The translations under genes and the position numbers were made by a program. The notes under the pieces were generated by a model. It did no database searches. It was not told the DNA's origin and saw only the letters and a list, made by a program, of their open reading frames with translations. This document shows, in pieces, positions 8,943 to 18,992 of a stretch of 64,000 bases of DNA; position 1 is the stretch's first letter, and every line of letters begins with the position of its first letter. Source of the DNA: JAGPUQ01 sp963708735 (lineage in GTDB: Bacteria > Pseudomonadota > Gammaproteobacteria > Pseudomonadales > Porticoccaceae); assembly GCA_963708735.1 (NCBI GenBank), contig CAVPTW010000042.1, positions 248,001-312,000 of the forward strand, read 5' to 3'.

Positions 8943-9959
8943 TTAAGCGTCCACATCTGTAATCCGTTCCGAGGCAATGCGATTCACCAAGACCATGCCA
9001 ATGGCCGTCCACCACTCACTAGCCACGACATTCGCCATACGTGCCTCGTCTTCGGCGATCAGTTTGTATTCGGCGCTGCGAAGGAAATCCTCCAGGTCGT
9101 TGATGCTGGCAAAGTTCATCAGCGTCACGCCGTCGATACCGCTCGCCTGCGGGTGGTAGAACGGCTGCCCCGGCTCCGTCGGCCCAATGTTGTGGAGTTG
9201 CACGTAGCGCTTCACCCAAGCCCCGATTTTTGCCGCCGCCAGTGGCGCATGTTCATGCAGCCACCAGTGCTGGAAAGCCTCGCGGCTGACTGACTCGGCC
9301 CGCACATACAGCTTGACCAGCGTGACGGCATCACAGCCGGCGGCACTCGGCACGATGACGTACTGGCGGGCGAGCACCGGCGCGATGTCGCGAAAGATTG
9401 CCCGGTCTTCGGGCAGGATCTTTTCCCGCACACGGGCATTGCCCAGCACGACGGCAATCTCCTCGGGGCTGGCGAAGTTCAGGTAGGCGATGCCGTCCCA
9501 GCGCGGACGGCGGTAGGCTTCGATGTGTCCGATGACGGTGGGCAAGAGCTTGCCCCGCGCATCGGCTGGCGCGTGGTACGGCGGTGCGTCGGTATGGGTT
9601 GGCCCAGGGGCGAAGCGGTGCAACTGGTCGTAGCGCAGAAGCCGCTCTAGGCTACGGTCGTCTGGTTCCTCAGCATGGATGAAGCGCACGCCATGCACCT
9701 TGCGCCAATACTCGCCCCAATGCTCGAAGTTGATGTTCGGATTGCCCTCGAAGGCATTCGTACTGGCGTCGGCAGCAGGGTCGGCAATGACGTTGCCGGC
9801 ATGATCGAGCACATGGCCGTCGGCGCGTCGCCGGTCGGCCAGCGGCGTGTTATCGGCGCGCGAAAGCAAAGAGAACAGCACCGTCAGCGGTTGGTCGCCA
9901 CTGGGCTGCGGTTGAAGATATGGGGCGCGGAACAAATGTTCCTCAACAGTCTTGGTCAT
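8943..9959 (-). CDS. EthD-type dimeric alpha/beta-barrel protein
   Basis: A 338-residue protein with two similar halves of dimeric alpha-beta barrel type. Near residue 133 it reads RPRWDGIAYLNFASPEEIAVVL, and near residue 260 HPQASGIDGVTLMNFASINDLEDFL. EthD folds are found in small ring-cleaving or decarboxylating enzymes and in alkyl-ether degradation clusters. The reaction here cannot be assigned. Start ATG 9959 overlaps the stop of the MFS gene (ATGA), so the two are coupled. A longer upstream frame is only the antisense overlap with the MFS gene. Confidence 0.72.
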   Translation of the reverse strand: MTKTVEEHLFRAPYLQPQPSGDQPLTVLFSLLSRADNTPLADRRRADGHVLDHAGNVIADPAADASTNAFEGNPNINFEHWGEYWRKVHGVRFIHAEEPDDRSLERLLRYDQLHRFAPGPTHTDAPPYHAPADARGKLLPTVIGHIEAYRRPRWDGIAYLNFASPEEIAVVLGNARVREKILPEDRAIFRDIAPVLARQYVIVPSAAGCDAVTLVKLYVRAESVSREAFQHWWLHEHAPLAAAKIGAWVKRYVQLHNIGPTEPGQPFYHPQASGIDGVTLMNFASINDLEDFLRSAEYKLIAEDEARMANVVASEWWTAIGMVLVNRIASERITDVDA

Positions 9960-11179
9960 TGGGAATGATCTCCAGAAGGACGATGAAGAAAGGACATGGC
10001 CAACGCGGTCACGCCAGCCAGCGCGGAAAATCCATAAAGGCCAAGCGCGCCGGCATGTGACCATGCGGCACTGCCGATGGCGGCACCCGCTGCCATGCCG
10101 ACCATCGCCCCCGTCATCAACAATCCGTTGAGGCGGCTGCGTGCTTGCGGTTCCAGTCCGTTGGCAATGGTCTGGTGCGATACCAGCGCCGCCATCACGC
10201 CCATGTCGAAGACCACGGCACCAATAGCCAGTATCCATAAGCTCGGTGGCAGGGCTGCGAGGCCCAGGAACGCCACTATTACGAGCCCACAGCCGAGGCG
10301 GATGGCGGGAAGCGGCCCATGCCGATCATTGAGTCGGCCGAACCAGGGCGCAACCAAGGCACCAGCGGCACCAGCGATCCCGAAGCTGCCGGCAACGCCG
10401 GCGCCTAAGTGGAATGGCGGCGCTGCCAACACCAAGGCAAGCGTTGACCAGAATGCACCCAAGGTGGAAGCCAGCAGAGCTTGCGAGACGACCGCCAGCC
10501 GCAGGGCACGGTATTGCCGCCAGTACATCCACAAACTGGCAATCAGGGCACGATAGCGGCTGCGGCTCACGGGAGGCATATCTGGCACGGTGCGCCAGAC
10601 GATCATCATCACGCCCAACATCAGCCCTGCCGCGACGAACTGCATGGCGCGCCAACCCAAGGATTCGGCAACCCAGCCGCCCAGCGCGCGCGACAGCAGG
10701 ATGCCACTGAGCAGTCCAGTCGTCACACTGCCGATGGCACGGCCTCTTTGTTCATCCGAGGCCCATTGCGCCGCGATGGGCACGAAATCCTGCCCGATGC
10801 TGCCGAGCAGGCCAACGGCGATACTGGCAATGACCAGCCATCCGAGCCCAGGGGAAAAACCGGCGGCCACGAGTGCCATCACCAGCAGCACCGCCTTGGC
10901 AAGAATCAGCTGGCGACGCGGTAGCACATCACCGAGCGGAGCCAACAGCAACATGCCCATCGCGTAGCCAATCTGCGTCAGCGTGGGCACCCAGCCGATC
11001 TGCTCGGGATTGGCTCCGAATTCGGACTGCACCAGCGACAAGCCAGGTTGAAGGTAATAGACGTTCGCCACACCCAGGCCGGCGCAGAGGGCCAAGAGCC
11101 ACGCTGCGCCGTTCAGGCGGGACGACATTGAGGAAGCCAATAGAGGCATCTGGACACTCGCTTGTATCTCGGTGGTCAT
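9956..11179 (-). CDS. MFS transporter, 12-TM efflux type
   Basis: About 407 residues with 12 hydrophobic segments and the MFS loop LLLAPLGDVLPRRQLILAKA after TM2. It looks like a drug/metabolite:H+ antiporter of the inner membrane. Start MTTEIQ (11179) is preferred to codons slightly upstream. The gene heads the minus-strand operon MFS-EthD-MaoC-like and is divergent from a LysR gene, so it is probably controlled by that LysR. Substrate unknown. Confidence 0.87.
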   Translation of the reverse strand: MTTEIQASVQMPLLASSMSSRLNGAAWLLALCAGLGVANVYYLQPGLSLVQSEFGANPEQIGWVPTLTQIGYAMGMLLLAPLGDVLPRRQLILAKAVLLVMALVAAGFSPGLGWLVIASIAVGLLGSIGQDFVPIAAQWASDEQRGRAIGSVTTGLLSGILLSRALGGWVAESLGWRAMQFVAAGLMLGVMMIVWRTVPDMPPVSRSRYRALIASLWMYWRQYRALRLAVVSQALLASTLGAFWSTLALVLAAPPFHLGAGVAGSFGIAGAAGALVAPWFGRLNDRHGPLPAIRLGCGLVIVAFLGLAALPPSLWILAIGAVVFDMGVMAALVSHQTIANGLEPQARSRLNGLLMTGAMVGMAAGAAIGSAAWSHAGALGLYGFSALAGVTALAMSFLHRPSGDHSQ

Positions 11180-11278
11180 GACGGGCCACTCCAAGCGATA
11201 TGATATTGGCGAATTTGAATAGGATATATACTCAGCTTATCGCATTAGAGTTGAATTAAATTCGTCAATGAGTGTCTT
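11180..11278. promoter_or_regulatory. Divergent control region between MFS and LysR genes
   Basis: A 99-bp AT-rich gap separates the MFS start (minus) from the LysR start (plus). It contains a long-range inverted pair CGAATTT / AAATTCG and the TATA-like run GGATATATACTC. LysR regulators bind such divergent gaps at T-N11-A sites. Promoter and operator are inferred from layout; no single box is certain. Confidence 0.5.
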
Positions 11279-12211
11279 ATGAAAACGCCAGACCCTTTCC
11301 GCGGCATTAGCGTCTTCATGCAGGTCGTGCAGGCTGGTAGCTTCACGCTGGCGGCCGAACGGCTGGACATGAGCAAATCGGGCGTCGCCAAAAGCATCGC
11401 GCGCCTGGAAGCCGATCTGGGGGTGCGACTGTTCCAGCGCACGACGCGACGCCTGAGCCTGACCGATGAGGGCCGCCAATTCAGCGAAGGCTGTGCGCGG
11501 GCACTGGCCGAGCTGGAAACCACACAGGCACAGGTGACGGCGCAGCGGCAGGAACTGGCCGGACGCTTGCGCGTCGATCTGCCTGTGGTTTTCGGTCGGC
11601 GCTGGGTATTGCCTGCGCTGCTGGAAATCGCCGCAGCACATCCTGCGCTCGAACTGGATGTGACCCTGAGCGATCGCAGGGTCGATCTGGTCGAGGACGG
11701 CATCGACTTGGTGATCCGCATCGGATCACTGCAAGACAGCGCCACGCTGGTCGCCAAGCCGCTGGGCGTGCAACAGGCCGTGCTGGTGGCTCATCCCGAC
11801 TATCTGGCTCGGCATGGTTTGCCGCAAACCCCTGACGATCTGCACCGCTACGCCTGCATTACCTTTGGCAGCGCCGGGCAGGCGCGGCCTTGGCACTTCC
11901 TGGATCGCCACGGCCGTAGTCAGCCGCTTGCCGTCCGTGGTCGGCTGAGCCTGAACCATAGCGAAGCCATCTTGGATGCCGCCTTGGCTGGGCATGGGAT
12001 CGCGCTGCTGTCGGACTGGTTGGTAGCCGAACACTTGTCCGCAGCACGGTTGACGCAGGTGCTGCCCAAGGTACGAACCCAGGGTTTTCCGATCCATGCA
12101 GTTTGGCAGAAGAACCAACTTCTGTCGGCCAAGGTGCGCCATGTCGTGGACCTGCTATTCGAACGGTTCATACCGAGAGCGCCTTGGGAAGCGCAACCGC
12201 CGGCTCGGTGA
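11279..12211 (+). CDS. LysR family regulator
   Basis: A 310-residue LysR protein with the HTH at residues 10-65 (RGISVFMQVVQAGSFTLAAERLDMSKSGVAKSIARLEADLG) and a periplasmic-binding-like effector domain behind it. The repeated phrase FQRTTRRLSLTDEG is typical of the family. It is divergent from MFS-EthD-MaoC and should be their activator or repressor. The effector is probably a substrate of that operon, which is unknown. Confidence 0.9.
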   Translation: MKTPDPFRGISVFMQVVQAGSFTLAAERLDMSKSGVAKSIARLEADLGVRLFQRTTRRLSLTDEGRQFSEGCARALAELETTQAQVTAQRQELAGRLRVDLPVVFGRRWVLPALLEIAAAHPALELDVTLSDRRVDLVEDGIDLVIRIGSLQDSATLVAKPLGVQQAVLVAHPDYLARHGLPQTPDDLHRYACITFGSAGQARPWHFLDRHGRSQPLAVRGRLSLNHSEAILDAALAGHGIALLSDWLVAEHLSAARLTQVLPKVRTQGFPIHAVWQKNQLLSAKVRHVVDLLFERFIPRAPWEAQPPAR

Positions 12212-12300
12212 GAAAGCAGCTTTCCATGAGGCCTTCGCGGTTGCTTTCAACCTTCATACGTTCTCCTTGTTCATGCTCAAGCGCATTGATGCGCCGGTAT

Positions 12301-13254
12301 TCAGGCTTGCCGCGCCAGCACTTCAGCCAGCGCAGTGGGTTGCGAGGCGAATGGCGAGTGGCTGGTCTGGAGTGTCGCCACCTGGAAGCGGTTCCACGGC
12401 GTAAACGCATCCGCCTCGCGTATGAACAGGTCCTGAAGCGGCGGTGGAATGGCGCCATCGAGCGCTGTGCGCAGGTAGGTGCGCGGAATGCTGCCCCAGC
12501 GCTCGCGTGTCACCCCGGGCTTGCCGGCGTAGAAGTCGAGCGGCAGATCGGGGGTGAGCGTGTAGGCGTAGGCGCGGAACGTCGTCCAATCGACATCGCC
12601 GTAGTACCCGGCGTGCATACTGACAAAATAGGCTTCGTCCTGACTGCGCGGATCGATGCGCGCTGCGCCTATCGCCGGCGGATCGCCGATCAGAAGGTTT
12701 TGACCATGCTCGGTCCTGGACTCAGGCAGGTCGGCATAGGCGGCCGGGCTGGGCAACCGCACGGGCACGAAGGCCGCCAGGTAGACCAGGCGATCGACGA
12801 GTCCAGGCTCGCGCTCGCCTACCCGCGACAGGACGTTACCGGCCATGCTATGGCCCACCAATACTGTGCGCCCGAGGCCGCGCAGCGATCGCAGGCTGTC
12901 GATGACCGCGTCTGCCGCGTCGTCGAGTGAGAACCGGCGCACCGGCGACGGTTCGGTGACCAGCATGGAGCGGTCGCCGCCGAAATAGGCTTGCGGGAAC
13001 CGTGCATTGAGCCCATGCGCCGGCAAATCGATGGCCGCGACGCGATGACCCAGCGCGGTCAGCGGGCCAACGACGCGTGCCCAATGCTGTGCACCGTGCC
13101 ACGCGCCGTGGATCAGCACGAAGGTGGACGCGCCGGGGGAATGTGCGCGAACGGACGATGCCGGGAACGCGCCCACAACGGCAGCGGTCGCAAGACCAGC
13201 ATGACGCAAGAAGAGTCTACGATCCAACGCTGCGTTCTCCATGTGTGAGGTCAA
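12301..13254 (-). CDS. Exported alpha/beta hydrolase
   Basis: A 317-residue (or 313 from the second Met) alpha/beta hydrolase. The N-terminus has a Tat-like signal (DRRLFLRHAGLATAAVVGAF, cleavage after about residue 37), so it should act in the periplasm. The oxyanion region FVLIHGAWHGAQHW and nucleophile elbow GHSMAG (Ser) are intact, and HS near the C-terminus (TLQTSHSPF) supplies the His. It resembles methylesterase/salicylate-esterase-type hydrolases. It lies 25 bp behind the MFS gene on the same strand, so the two form an operon. Substrate unknown. Confidence 0.8.
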   Translation of the reverse strand: MTSHMENAALDRRLFLRHAGLATAAVVGAFPASSVRAHSPGASTFVLIHGAWHGAQHWARVVGPLTALGHRVAAIDLPAHGLNARFPQAYFGGDRSMLVTEPSPVRRFSLDDAADAVIDSLRSLRGLGRTVLVGHSMAGNVLSRVGEREPGLVDRLVYLAAFVPVRLPSPAAYADLPESRTEHGQNLLIGDPPAIGAARIDPRSQDEAYFVSMHAGYYGDVDWTTFRAYAYTLTPDLPLDFYAGKPGVTRERWGSIPRTYLRTALDGAIPPPLQDLFIREADAFTPWNRFQVATLQTSHSPFASQPTALAEVLARQA

Positions 13255-13279
13255 TTTTTAACGTCGAGCTACAGGGACT

Positions 13280-14860
13280 TCAGATTGAAGTTCGCTCGCT
13301 ATCCTGCAAAACTCGGTCATGATCCGACTGATTGCGGAGCTGCCTCCCATTCTTGAAGATCAGAAAGCTAACCAGGGCTGAGCCCCATACGCCCAAAGCA
13401 CCGTACAACATTACCCAACCGAATCCACGGGCGATCGCTGCGTGAACAACACTCTCGCTAAAGCTCGCAGAAGGCGCCTGAATAAACTCTTGCTGCAAAG
13501 AAGAAACAGAATTGCCCGCTGCAATCTTCTCCGAAAGCAGATGCAATGGCAGCGCAACAGCAGCTTCACCAAAGAATTCTTTCAAATAGGTCGCAATACC
13601 GGCTGTCAGGATCAGGCCCATTAACGCGATGTTGAATGCCAAGGAAATGAATCGAGCACTCATGTCGATGCCAGAGGCCATACCTGCACGGGCACTTGGA
13701 ACCGAGCCCGTGGTTGTGCTGGTTACGGGGGTATTGGTTATGCCAAGTCCGATGCCTGCCAGCAGACAGCCCGGCATCATCGTTAACCAACTCGCATGCG
13801 TGAAACTGCTGCCATACTTCATGAGGATGAACCCCAAGCCGATCGTGAACAGTCCGGCGGGAATGACACGGGCTGGCTGATATCGCAAGGCAAGGCGTTC
13901 GCCGACAGGCGGAAAGAGCAAGGTAGGAAGCGTGTACGCCAGCAAGGCAAGCCCAGCCCCCGTGCTGTCATAGCCAAGCCCGCTTTGAAAATAGATGGGC
14001 AGATAAATCACGAACGGCCAGAAACTGAGATTCATGCCGATGGAGCCCAACAAGGCTCCAGAGAAGTTTCTGATTCTGAATACGGAAAAATCAAACATCG
14101 GGTGGCGACTGAAATTTTCTATGAGCAGGAACCCGATGAAGCTCGCAATCGCTAAGGCAACAATAGTGATCGAAATCGTGCTCGCAAAGCCAATCTCAGA
14201 CCCTTGAGTGATGAAGTATGTCAATCCAAAAACCGCCAGAGAGAGAGTGGCGATTCCCGCGATATCCAGGCTTCCTGCCTCAGGATCACGAGATTCCGTC
14301 ACGGCAGTGAATACAAGAACCGACGTGAGGATGGCGATCACGACATGAACCAGGAAAACCCACTGCCAGCCCAGGAAGGCTGCGATCGCACCGCCGAGAA
14401 TCGGACCAAAACCGAGACCTAGTCCGAAAACGATCCCCCATGTACCAAACGCTCTGCCTCGCTCTTGTTCTTCTTGGAACTGATGCGAGAGAACTGCAAT
14501 CTGAGAGATCAACATCGCTCCGCCCGCTGCACCTTGAAAGACGCGGCCCGCAATCAATATTGGAACGCCTTGCGCAAGGCCGCAGGCCAGCGATGCAATC
14601 CCAAAAAGAATAACGCTGAGAAATAGAACGCGCTTTCTACCAAACCGATCAGCCAGTGTTCCGATGGCCATCAGTATGGTCGTGCATGCAATGGTGTAAG
14701 CGTTCATGATCCACTGCAGATCCTTGAAATCGCCTTTCAGCACTATTTCAAGGGTCGGCAAGATCACCGGCACGCTGGATATTTCCAGGCCGAACATCAG
14801 CGACGCGAGGCACACGGCCACCAATGCGAGCTTGTTCCTGGTATGTCGAGAAAGAGGCAT
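13280..14860 (-). CDS. MFS efflux transporter, DHA2 type
   Basis: A 526-residue, roughly 14-helix DHA2 transporter. TM1 carries SVPVILPTLEIVLKG, and the loop GTLADRFGRKRVLFLSV follows TM2. TM5 holds the antiporter motif (LGLGFGPILGGAIAAF). Base composition is visibly less GC-rich than the ICE backbone, which suggests separate acquisition. It is divergent from the LysR gene at 15032 and is followed on the same strand by the hydrolase gene. It probably exports the same compound or its product. Confidence 0.88.
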   Translation of the reverse strand: MPLSRHTRNKLALVAVCLASLMFGLEISSVPVILPTLEIVLKGDFKDLQWIMNAYTIACTTILMAIGTLADRFGRKRVLFLSVILFGIASLACGLAQGVPILIAGRVFQGAAGGAMLISQIAVLSHQFQEEQERGRAFGTWGIVFGLGLGFGPILGGAIAAFLGWQWVFLVHVVIAILTSVLVFTAVTESRDPEAGSLDIAGIATLSLAVFGLTYFITQGSEIGFASTISITIVALAIASFIGFLLIENFSRHPMFDFSVFRIRNFSGALLGSIGMNLSFWPFVIYLPIYFQSGLGYDSTGAGLALLAYTLPTLLFPPVGERLALRYQPARVIPAGLFTIGLGFILMKYGSSFTHASWLTMMPGCLLAGIGLGITNTPVTSTTTGSVPSARAGMASGIDMSARFISLAFNIALMGLILTAGIATYLKEFFGEAAVALPLHLLSEKIAAGNSVSSLQQEFIQAPSASFSESVVHAAIARGFGWVMLYGALGVWGSALVSFLIFKNGRQLRNQSDHDRVLQDSERTSI

Positions 14861-15031
14861 TGACGTGCTCTCCGGATGGTCATGCGATGTGGTTCATCAG
14901 CCTCGCCGGCGTTGTTCGGCTCCAGCGCTTTCGCGAGGCAGGAGGTAGTCATCATTATGGGGATGGTCAGATCATGACGGAAGTGATTTAATTTCGTATG
15001 ATTCATTACCAACTATCATGAATAGACGCTT

Positions 15032-15901
15032 ATGGACTTCGATCCCACGCTTCTCCGGGCCTTCGTCGCCGTCAACGAGGCGGGCGGGTTCACACGCGCA
15101 GCACAACGCCTGCACCTGACCCAGTCCGCAGTCAGCCATCAGATTCGCCGCCTCGAAGAGCAGGTTGGCCGACCACTGCTCTACCGCACCACTCGCAGAC
15201 TGACTCTGACCGAGGACGGCAGCGAGTTCCTGCGCCACGCAGAGAAAATTCTGCATTCGCTCGACGCACTGACTCGCCGCTTCCAGTCATCGATGGCCTC
15301 CGGCGTCGTGCGCTTTGGGGCACCGGAGACCTTCATGGGGGACAAGTTGCCGCCACTACTGTCGCAGTTCGCCCGCGCATTTCCCGCCGTGCGACTCGAT
15401 GTGAATGTCGGCACGTATCTCGACCTGCGCGCAATGATCGATACCGGGGAACTTGATCTTGCGGTTACCCTGTCGTGGCCTGACGGCGCGATTGATGGCA
15501 CAGTGCTTTGGCGGACCCAATTTGTATGGGTGGCTGCCGAGACGTTCGACGGGCCATGCACGCCTTCGCTGCCCTTGGCCTTCTCCCCGGCGCCATGCGT
15601 CAACCGTCAGATCGGTATTGCGGCGCTGGACCGGACTCCCATCAAATGGCATGTCGCCTTTACGTCGCCAAGTAACGAAGGTATCTGCGCGGCTGTACTC
15701 GCTGGCCTCGCTGTTACGGTGCAAATGCATCACAGTTTGAAACCCGGAATGAAAATCATCGACGGCCAGTTTGGCTTGCCGCCGTTGCCAAAGGCGAGTT
15801 TCACACTGATATGGCGTAATGGCGAGATAACACCTGCAATCAAAGAGTTTGGCCAATTGCTGCTTGGTATGCCGGAGCCTTCTACCAAGCCCAGGAGCTA
15901 A
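15032..15901 (+). CDS. LysR family regulator
   Basis: A 289-residue LysR protein with an N-terminal HTH (TLLRAFVAVNEAGGFTRAAQRLHLTQSAVSHQIRRLEEQVG) and an effector-binding domain. It is divergent from the MFS-hydrolase pair across about 170 bp and upstream of the DUF4865 gene on its own strand. Control of the divergent pair is the likely role. The effector is unknown. Confidence 0.9.
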   Translation: MDFDPTLLRAFVAVNEAGGFTRAAQRLHLTQSAVSHQIRRLEEQVGRPLLYRTTRRLTLTEDGSEFLRHAEKILHSLDALTRRFQSSMASGVVRFGAPETFMGDKLPPLLSQFARAFPAVRLDVNVGTYLDLRAMIDTGELDLAVTLSWPDGAIDGTVLWRTQFVWVAAETFDGPCTPSLPLAFSPAPCVNRQIGIAALDRTPIKWHVAFTSPSNEGICAAVLAGLAVTVQMHHSLKPGMKIIDGQFGLPPLPKASFTLIWRNGEITPAIKEFGQLLLGMPEPSTKPRS

Positions 15902-16288
15902 CCTATTGATACGGCCCCATGAATTTTGAATTTTCGTGAGTCGTTTGCTTGTGGCAGTCCGTCCACGACGACTATCGACTTCAAAGGGCCGGATCAATAA
16001 GACGGCGACGGGCTGACTTCTGTTCCTTCCTTTTGATCACAGCCGCGAGGAGTCTTAGCAATGACATCTGCGACATAAGGAAGGGAACCGAAGCCCATAG
16101 CCGAGGATTCATGATGAAGGTTACTGAATCGTGCGAAAACAATTCATCTCTACCGCCGGGATGGCTTCTGCATAATCGTCTTGCAAATCGCGCAGCGTGC
16201 AGTGCCACAATCCAAGTTGCGGACAAGAGGTTCCATCCCGAAAGACCGCGAAGGGTCTAGCTGCGCGAGTCCATTGGTAGAGCAGATC
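15902..16288. other. Intergenic stretch without a recognisable gene
   Basis: A 387-bp gap between the LysR gene and the DUF4865 gene. Short frames on both strands have no recognisable domain, no good ribosome-binding site and shift composition along their length. It probably holds the DUF4865 promoter and decayed sequence. Confidence 0.5.
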
Positions 16289-16867
16289 ATGATCACTGTG
16301 CACTACTCTCACCGCTTGCCAGCGGACTACGAAGTCGAACGAATACTGGCGAGAACAGCAGAGCGCGGCCCCTTGTGGGATGCAGCTCCGAATCTATATT
16401 TCAAGGCGTTCCTGCTACGCGAGAACGGGCACTTCGGCGCTACTGCCCATGACTTTTCCTCGCTTTATCTTTGGAGGCAGGATCAAGATTTTGGCGAGTG
16501 GCTGGTGCGCGGTGGCTATAAGATCGTCACCGACATGTTCGGGCGCGCAGAGATCGAGACGCGCTTCGTTCTCGATGCCCGCAAGGGGCCAGGACGCGAA
16601 GCTCGCTTTGCCTACAAAGCTAGTCTCGACATCCCTCTGGGTGCCGACCTGACGGCAGCTTTCGGAGGCGAGATAGAGCACAACCGCAGGGTGGCGGAGC
16701 AACGCGACACGATAGCTACGGTTGTTGGCCTCGATGTGCAGAGTTGGACGTTCACTCGCATTCTTCTCTCGGAGAACGAGCCGAATACAGAGCACGCCGG
16801 GGTTGCCTATCAGGTCATCTATCTCGCGCAGCCGCTGCTCGAAACGCTGCCGTCGGCAGATACATGA
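16289..16867 (+). CDS. DUF4865 family protein
   Basis: A 192-residue protein beginning MITVHYSHRLPADYEVERI, the conserved start of the DUF4865 family; the phrases FKAFLLRENG, SSLYLWRQ and FARxxIETRF-like segments also fit. The family is of unknown function and is often found beside LysR regulators, MFS exporters and tautomerase- or hydrolase-type genes, as here. ATG 16289 was chosen over an upstream extension to 16181, which lacks family similarity. It is the last cargo gene before the relaxase. Confidence 0.72.
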   Translation: MITVHYSHRLPADYEVERILARTAERGPLWDAAPNLYFKAFLLRENGHFGATAHDFSSLYLWRQDQDFGEWLVRGGYKIVTDMFGRAEIETRFVLDARKGPGREARFAYKASLDIPLGADLTAAFGGEIEHNRRVAEQRDTIATVVGLDVQSWTFTRILLSENEPNTEHAGVAYQVIYLAQPLLETLPSADT

Positions 16868-17009
16868 GCCAAATGGTCAGCGTTGGCATAAGCCCTGCGA
16901 GCAGTCGCGCGGCGATGCCGAGTTCTCGACCGGCCCAAACAGTAGATCGTCCATCACCAACGGATAACGCCCGCTAGCATCGTTTCCGAGGCGCCATGCC
17001 GGCAGCGGG

Positions 17010-18992
17010 CTAGACGCTGGGGCTGCGCTGCCGCCCGATCTCCCAAGAGATCCCTCCCCTGCGCACCGTCGCAGCGATCTGCTGCCCCAGCCGCTGTTCG
17101 ATCACCGGCTTCCACGGCACTAGGCTGAAACCCATGCCGTCATCGAGCATGGCGTAGCGCCCGCTGGCGAGCATGACGGAGCGCCGATAGATGCCGGCCA
17201 CGCGCTGCCCGTCCGCGACGGGCCGATGCGCCAGGCCGGTTTCGGCGGCAATGTCCTTGGCGACCTGCGCCAGCTCCCGGTCGCGCAGCGTGCCCAGCAG
17301 GTTCCGGGCGAGGATCACGCGCTGCCCGCGCCGTTCGGCCAGTCCTTGTTCGGTCAGAAAGTCGGCGCGCTGCTGCATGGCCTGCTTGGCGTCGCCACCA
17401 AAGCCCAGGTCGCCCAATGCCCGGCCGCCGCCGATCAGTTGCTGGTCAAGCCAGGTGGCGCCGATCACGCGGGCCTGCCGCTCGATGGGTAGATGCGATT
17501 TCAGCTCCACGGCCACGCCGCCCAGCCGTTGCGCGTCGTACTGCCGGCCTCGCTCGGCCAGATCTTCTGGCACCTTCCATAGCCCTTCGGCCATGCGCTC
17601 CACGAGGCCGGCCCGGCGCAGGGCTTCGAGCCGGCGAACGTGGGCCGCGACGACTTCCTGCGGGTCGCGGCCGGGCTTGGCCCGGCCTTGTTCGATCGCC
17701 AGGTGATAATCGGTGCGGTACAGGCCATCGCTTGCCAGCGCGGCGATGTTCTTGTCGGCCGCCCGCACCTCGGCGGAACCGCGTACATCCACTACTGCTC
17801 CAGCGGGATAGTTCGCCAGCTCGTCGCGGGCGTTCAGCGCGACGTAGTGGGCCTTACCGTCCACGCCGTCGATGACCAGATAGCCCCGGTCGCGCAGTTC
17901 GTCGGCCAGTCCCTTCGCGGCCACGCGCCCGAGGATGGTGCGGCCATCGTCGCCCGGCTCGAACACCGCCAGCTCGCGTGGCTGGCCGCTCATGGCCCGC
18001 TGCATCGTGCGGATGATGTCGCCACGCTCGCCCAGAGCGCGCAAGGTCTTCTCCGCATCTGCATGAATGGTCCAGGTTCCGGGCTGCATCTCGTCGGCTA
18101 GGCCCAGGCGTTGCAAGCGTTGCAGGCGGCCAATCAGCAGCGGGCGCTGGCGTTGCAGCCGCGGTTCGTTGAGCCGTTCGACATGCACCAGGCCATCGTC
18201 GCCGGCCTCGCGCTTCAAGGTGCGATCCAGGCTCGTCCACCGCTCTTGATCCACCTCGCGCCGCAAGGTCTGCTGGATCTCCAGCTCGGTGCGCGGCCCC
18301 AGCCACTCGGTCGCCAGCTCGGCGGCGCGATGGCGGAAGCCATCGGCGATGTAGTCGCCGGCGATGATGAGGTCTTTGCCGGTGTCGTCGCGCCCGCGCA
18401 GGACGATGTGCGTGTGCGGGTTGTCGGTGTTCCAGTGATCGACGGCCACCCATTCCAGCCGCGTGCCCAGGTCGGCCTCCATGCGGCCCATCAGGTGCCG
18501 CGTGTAGGTGCGGAGGTCTTCCAGCTCCGCCCCATCCTCGGGCGAGAGGATGAAGCGGAAATGGTGCCGGTCATCGGCGCAGTGTTCCTTGAACGCATCC
18601 AGATCAGTTTCATCGGTCTGCGGCCCATAGGCCCGGCCTGGCTCGCCGTCGCGGCCCACACCGTCGCGCTCGATGTAGCGCAGGTGCTTGGCGAGCGACT
18701 GCGGGCTGGCCTGGCGCTGATTGACCAGCAGCGTCTTGATGGTCACGCGCCGCGACGTGGGCGTCAGCTTCGCCCCGGCGAAGCGCGCCGCCGTGTGGCC
18801 GCGCCCCAGGCGCGAGCCGGGCCGCTGGCTGGTGCCTTTGCCGGTGCCGCCAGCCGCGCCAGGACGGCGAATTGAGGACTTGCCCGTGCTGGCCTTTCCC
18901 GCCTGCTTGAGCACCTTGGAGACGAAGCCCTGGCCCCGGTTCCTCGGGGCGCTGGGTCGCACGCGGAAATCGTCGTCGCGGCGGTCGCTCAT
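17010..18992 (-). CDS. VirD2-type relaxase (DUF3363 family, TraI-like)
   Basis: A 660-residue conjugative relaxase. The first 90 residues are basic and Gly/Arg-rich. The catalytic region follows, with HLRYIERDG (candidate Tyr), a central HHFRFILSPED block and the metal-binding histidines in WNTDNPHTHIVLRG. The C-terminal half is the DUF3363 region of this relaxase group. It nicks oriT and pilots the strand through TraG. Start MSDRRDDD (18992) was chosen because the long extension to 19379 is repetitive, Arg/Ala-rich and contains the expected oriT region. All motifs are intact. Confidence 0.9.
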   Translation of the reverse strand: MSDRRDDDFRVRPSAPRNRGQGFVSKVLKQAGKASTGKSSIRRPGAAGGTGKGTSQRPGSRLGRGHTAARFAGAKLTPTSRRVTIKTLLVNQRQASPQSLAKHLRYIERDGVGRDGEPGRAYGPQTDETDLDAFKEHCADDRHHFRFILSPEDGAELEDLRTYTRHLMGRMEADLGTRLEWVAVDHWNTDNPHTHIVLRGRDDTGKDLIIAGDYIADGFRHRAAELATEWLGPRTELEIQQTLRREVDQERWTSLDRTLKREAGDDGLVHVERLNEPRLQRQRPLLIGRLQRLQRLGLADEMQPGTWTIHADAEKTLRALGERGDIIRTMQRAMSGQPRELAVFEPGDDGRTILGRVAAKGLADELRDRGYLVIDGVDGKAHYVALNARDELANYPAGAVVDVRGSAEVRAADKNIAALASDGLYRTDYHLAIEQGRAKPGRDPQEVVAAHVRRLEALRRAGLVERMAEGLWKVPEDLAERGRQYDAQRLGGVAVELKSHLPIERQARVIGATWLDQQLIGGGRALGDLGFGGDAKQAMQQRADFLTEQGLAERRGQRVILARNLLGTLRDRELAQVAKDIAAETGLAHRPVADGQRVAGIYRRSVMLASGRYAMLDDGMGFSLVPWKPVIEQRLGQQIAATVRRGGISWEIGRQRSPSV

